From Ralstonia sp. UNC404CL21Col (lineage in GTDB: Bacteria > Pseudomonadota > Gammaproteobacteria > Burkholderiales > Burkholderiaceae): a DNA stretch of 64,000 bases. Made by a program: the position numbers and the translations under genes. Shown here piece by piece: positions 62,417 through 64,000 of this stretch (the stretch's first letter is position 1; each line of letters opens with the position of its first letter). The notes below the pieces were generated by a model. That model was not told the origin of the DNA. It searched no databases and saw nothing but the letters and a program-made list of their open reading frames with translations. The stretch is taken from NCBI RefSeq assembly GCF_000620465.1, contig NZ_KK211140.1, forward strand, positions 1,057,964-1,121,963. Direction: 5' to 3'.

Positions 62417-63268
62417 ATGAGCACCGTCACCCGATCCACCTTGCCCGACGATGCGGTGTTGCCCGCTCGGTGGCGGGTGGCGTTGCTGGCACCGGCCGTC
62501 GCGCTGTTCTGCGCGTTCTGGCTGCTGCCGATGGCGGCGTTGCTGCGTGTGAGCGGCAGCGAAGGGCTGGTCGCCACGTACACGGCGGCGCTTACCACGT
62601 CGCGCTATCTGGGTAGCCTGTTTTCGACGGTGGTGCTGTCGGCGGCAGTCACGCTGGCAACGCTCATCCTCTCGACCATCGCCGGGCTGTTCCTCGTGCG
62701 TCACAACGTGCCGGGCAAGCGGATGATTACCGCCATGCTGACGTTTCCGCTGGCGTTTCCCGGCGTGGTGGTCGGCTTCATGGTGATCCTGCTGGCCGGG
62801 CGCCAGGGCCTGCTGGGCGACGTCACGCACAAGCTCGTCGGCGAGAAATGGGTCTTCGCCTATTCCATCGGCGGGCTGTTTCTCGGCTACCTGTATTTCT
62901 CGATCCCGCGCGTGGTGCTGACGGTGATGGCGGCGGCGGAAAAGCTCGATCGTTCACTGGAAGAAGCGGCGCGCTCGCTGGGCGCATCGTCGTGGCAGGT
63001 GACGCGCGATGTGCTGGTGCCGGGGCTGGCGCCAGCGCTGATCGCCTCCGGTGCGATCTGCTTTGCCACGTCGATGGGCGCATTCGGCACCGCCTTCACG
63101 CTCGCCACCGATATCGACGTCTTGCCGATGACGATCTATACCGAGTTCACGCTCAACGCCGGCATTGCGATGGCGGCGGCGCTGTCGGTGGTGCTGGGCG
63201 TGGTGACGTGGCTGGTGCTGGCAATTGCGCGTACGGCGAGCGGTAGCCCGACGGGGGCGGCAGCATGA
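62417..63268 (+). CDS. ABC transporter permease, first of the LacI-led operon
   Basis: The 283-residue protein has about six membrane segments and the ATPase-contact loop EEAARSLGASSWQVTRDVLVPGL. The ATG lies 2 bp after the binding-protein stop. It pairs with the permease that follows. Resembles the CysT/ThiP/polyamine superfamily. Confidence 0.92.
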   Translation: MSTVTRSTLPDDAVLPARWRVALLAPAVALFCAFWLLPMAALLRVSGSEGLVATYTAALTTSRYLGSLFSTVVLSAAVTLATLILSTIAGLFLVRHNVPGKRMITAMLTFPLAFPGVVVGFMVILLAGRQGLLGDVTHKLVGEKWVFAYSIGGLFLGYLYFSIPRVVLTVMAAAEKLDRSLEEAARSLGASSWQVTRDVLVPGLAPALIASGAICFATSMGAFGTAFTLATDIDVLPMTIYTEFTLNAGIAMAAALSVVLGVVTWLVLAIARTASGSPTGAAA

Positions 63269-63378
63269 GCAGCAAGCAGGGGCCCCGCGCAGCGGGGATG
63301 CGCGCGTCCGCGAATGCTGCCGGCCGCCGACACCAATGCAGAGCGATGAACGACAACCCTGGCGAGGCGGCAGCATGA
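63265..63378 (+). other. Possible 37-codon ORF / insertion between permease genes
   Basis: An ATGA overlap with the upstream permease opens a 37-codon frame (starting MSSKQGPRAAGMRA) that ends in an ATGA overlap with the next permease at 63375. The segment is bounded by direct repeats GGCGGCAGCATGA (63256-63268 and 63366-63378), so it looks like a duplicated or inserted block that keeps the ancestral coupled start. A CCCCGC-GCA-GCGGGG hairpin lies within. Translation is uncertain. Confidence 0.45.
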
Positions 63379-64000
63379 AACGCATGCTTTCTCTTTCGCA
63401 GTGGCTCATCACGCTGCTGCTGTGCCTGTTCCTGATCGTGCCGGTCGTGCTGTCGATGGCCGTGGGCCTGACGCGCAACTACATCCGCGGTTTCAAGAGC
63501 GGCTGGACGCTGGATTGGGTCGCCCAGGTGTGGGACATGTATCACGGGTCGATCTGGATGTCGCTGCTGGTGGCGCTGTGCACGCTGGTGATTGTGCTCG
63601 CGGCCGGCGTGCCGGCGGGCTATGTACTGGCGCGGCGTCAGAGCCGTGCGAGCCGCCTGATCGAAGAATTCCTGACGCTGCCCGTGGCGCTGCCGGGCCT
63701 GGCGACGGCGCTAGGCTTGATCGTGGCCTACGGCGGTTTTGGCGGCTTTCGCGAGAGCCTCTGGTTCATCGTCGTCGGGCACGTGGTGTTCACGCTGCCG
63801 TTCATGGTGCGCTCGGTCGCAGCCGTGGCGGCAGGCCAGAACCTGAAGACGCTGGAAGAGGGCGCCGCCAGCCTGGGCGCGTCGTTCTGGCAGCGTTTTC
63901 GCACGATTGTGCTGCCCAACGTCCAGCCCGGCATCCTGGCCGGCGCGCTGACGGTGGTGACGCTCTCGGTGGGCGAGTTCAACCTCACCTGGATGCTGCA
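63375..64000 (+). CDS. ABC transporter permease, second of the LacI-led operon, 3' end beyond window
   Basis: About 208 codons are visible and the gene runs off the right edge. It has a first membrane segment near 10-30 and the loop EGAASLGASFWQRFRTIVLPNV for the ATPase contact. The start at 63375 is preceded by GGCGAGG and overlaps the stop of the small ORF by ATGA. It partners with the first permease. Confidence 0.92.
   Translation, partial: MKRMLSLSQWLITLLLCLFLIVPVVLSMAVGLTRNYIRGFKSGWTLDWVAQVWDMYHGSIWMSLLVALCTLVIVLAAGVPAGYVLARRQSRASRLIEEFLTLPVALPGLATALGLIVAYGGFGGFRESLWFIVVGHVVFTLPFMVRSVAAVAAGQNLKTLEEGAASLGASFWQRFRTIVLPNVQPGILAGALTVVTLSVGEFNLTWML

Overview
The window is about 65% GC and looks like chromosomal DNA of a Burkholderiaceae betaproteobacterium, most likely Ralstonia or a close relative. 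The basis is the gene content and order (divergent ygfZ and mltG-tmk-holB-pilZ-tatD; BolA, YciB and MsrB side by side), the many short-chain dehydrogenase and acyl-CoA genes, and the style of intergenic repeats. No database was searched, so the genus is an inference. I saw no rRNA, tRNA, phage, transposase or CRISPR array.

Layout. 0-4.3 kb: the C-terminal end of an autotransporter, a serine hydrolase, and a divergent LysR/short-chain dehydrogenase pair. 4.26-5.12 kb: a gene-free repeat island holding a 21-22 bp tandem repeat and a roughly 530-bp imperfect palindrome built from two large hairpins between inverted copies of an 84-bp repeat; a third, solo copy lies at 36.7 kb. 5.2-9.6 kb: a polyamine-type ABC transporter operon. 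10.1-13.5 kb: a two-component system divergent from a porin. 13.6-17.6 kb: a J-domain protein and a TrpXYZ-type ABC transporter. 17.9-21.7 kb: housekeeping and stress genes (parvulin, BolA, YciB, MsrB, SelO).

22-29 kb: an acyl-CoA ligase followed by a complete Liv-type ABC transporter (binding protein, two permeases, two ATPases). The two ATPases carry complementary motif changes that should leave one composite ATP site consensus and the other degenerate. 29.1-32.3 kb: two tandem paralogous amino-acid permeases. 32.6-49.5 kb: a long, mostly co-directional acyl-CoA and lipid metabolism cluster (hydratase/dehydrogenase fusion, nicotinamidase, thiolase, acyl-CoA dehydrogenase, three thioesterase or esterase genes, dehydrogenases, an aldolase-like protein, a GST fusion, hydrolases). 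Near-identical palindromic boxes of the GAAC-N4-GTTC type precede the ligase and an esterase in this part, with a weaker copy over the promoter of the hydratase/dehydrogenase, which suggests one TetR-like regulator encoded elsewhere.

49.5-52.7 kb: a LysR regulator divergent from a sterol-desaturase-type membrane protein, then NRDE and DUF4936 proteins. 52.7-58.7 kb: ygfZ, mltG, tmk, holB, pilZ, tatD and an ankyrin protein. 58.8-60.1 kb: egtB. 60.3-64 kb: a LacI regulator with a perfect 14-bp operator, leading an ABC importer operon that runs off the window; its two permease genes are separated by a 110-bp insertion-like segment bounded by 13-bp direct repeats.
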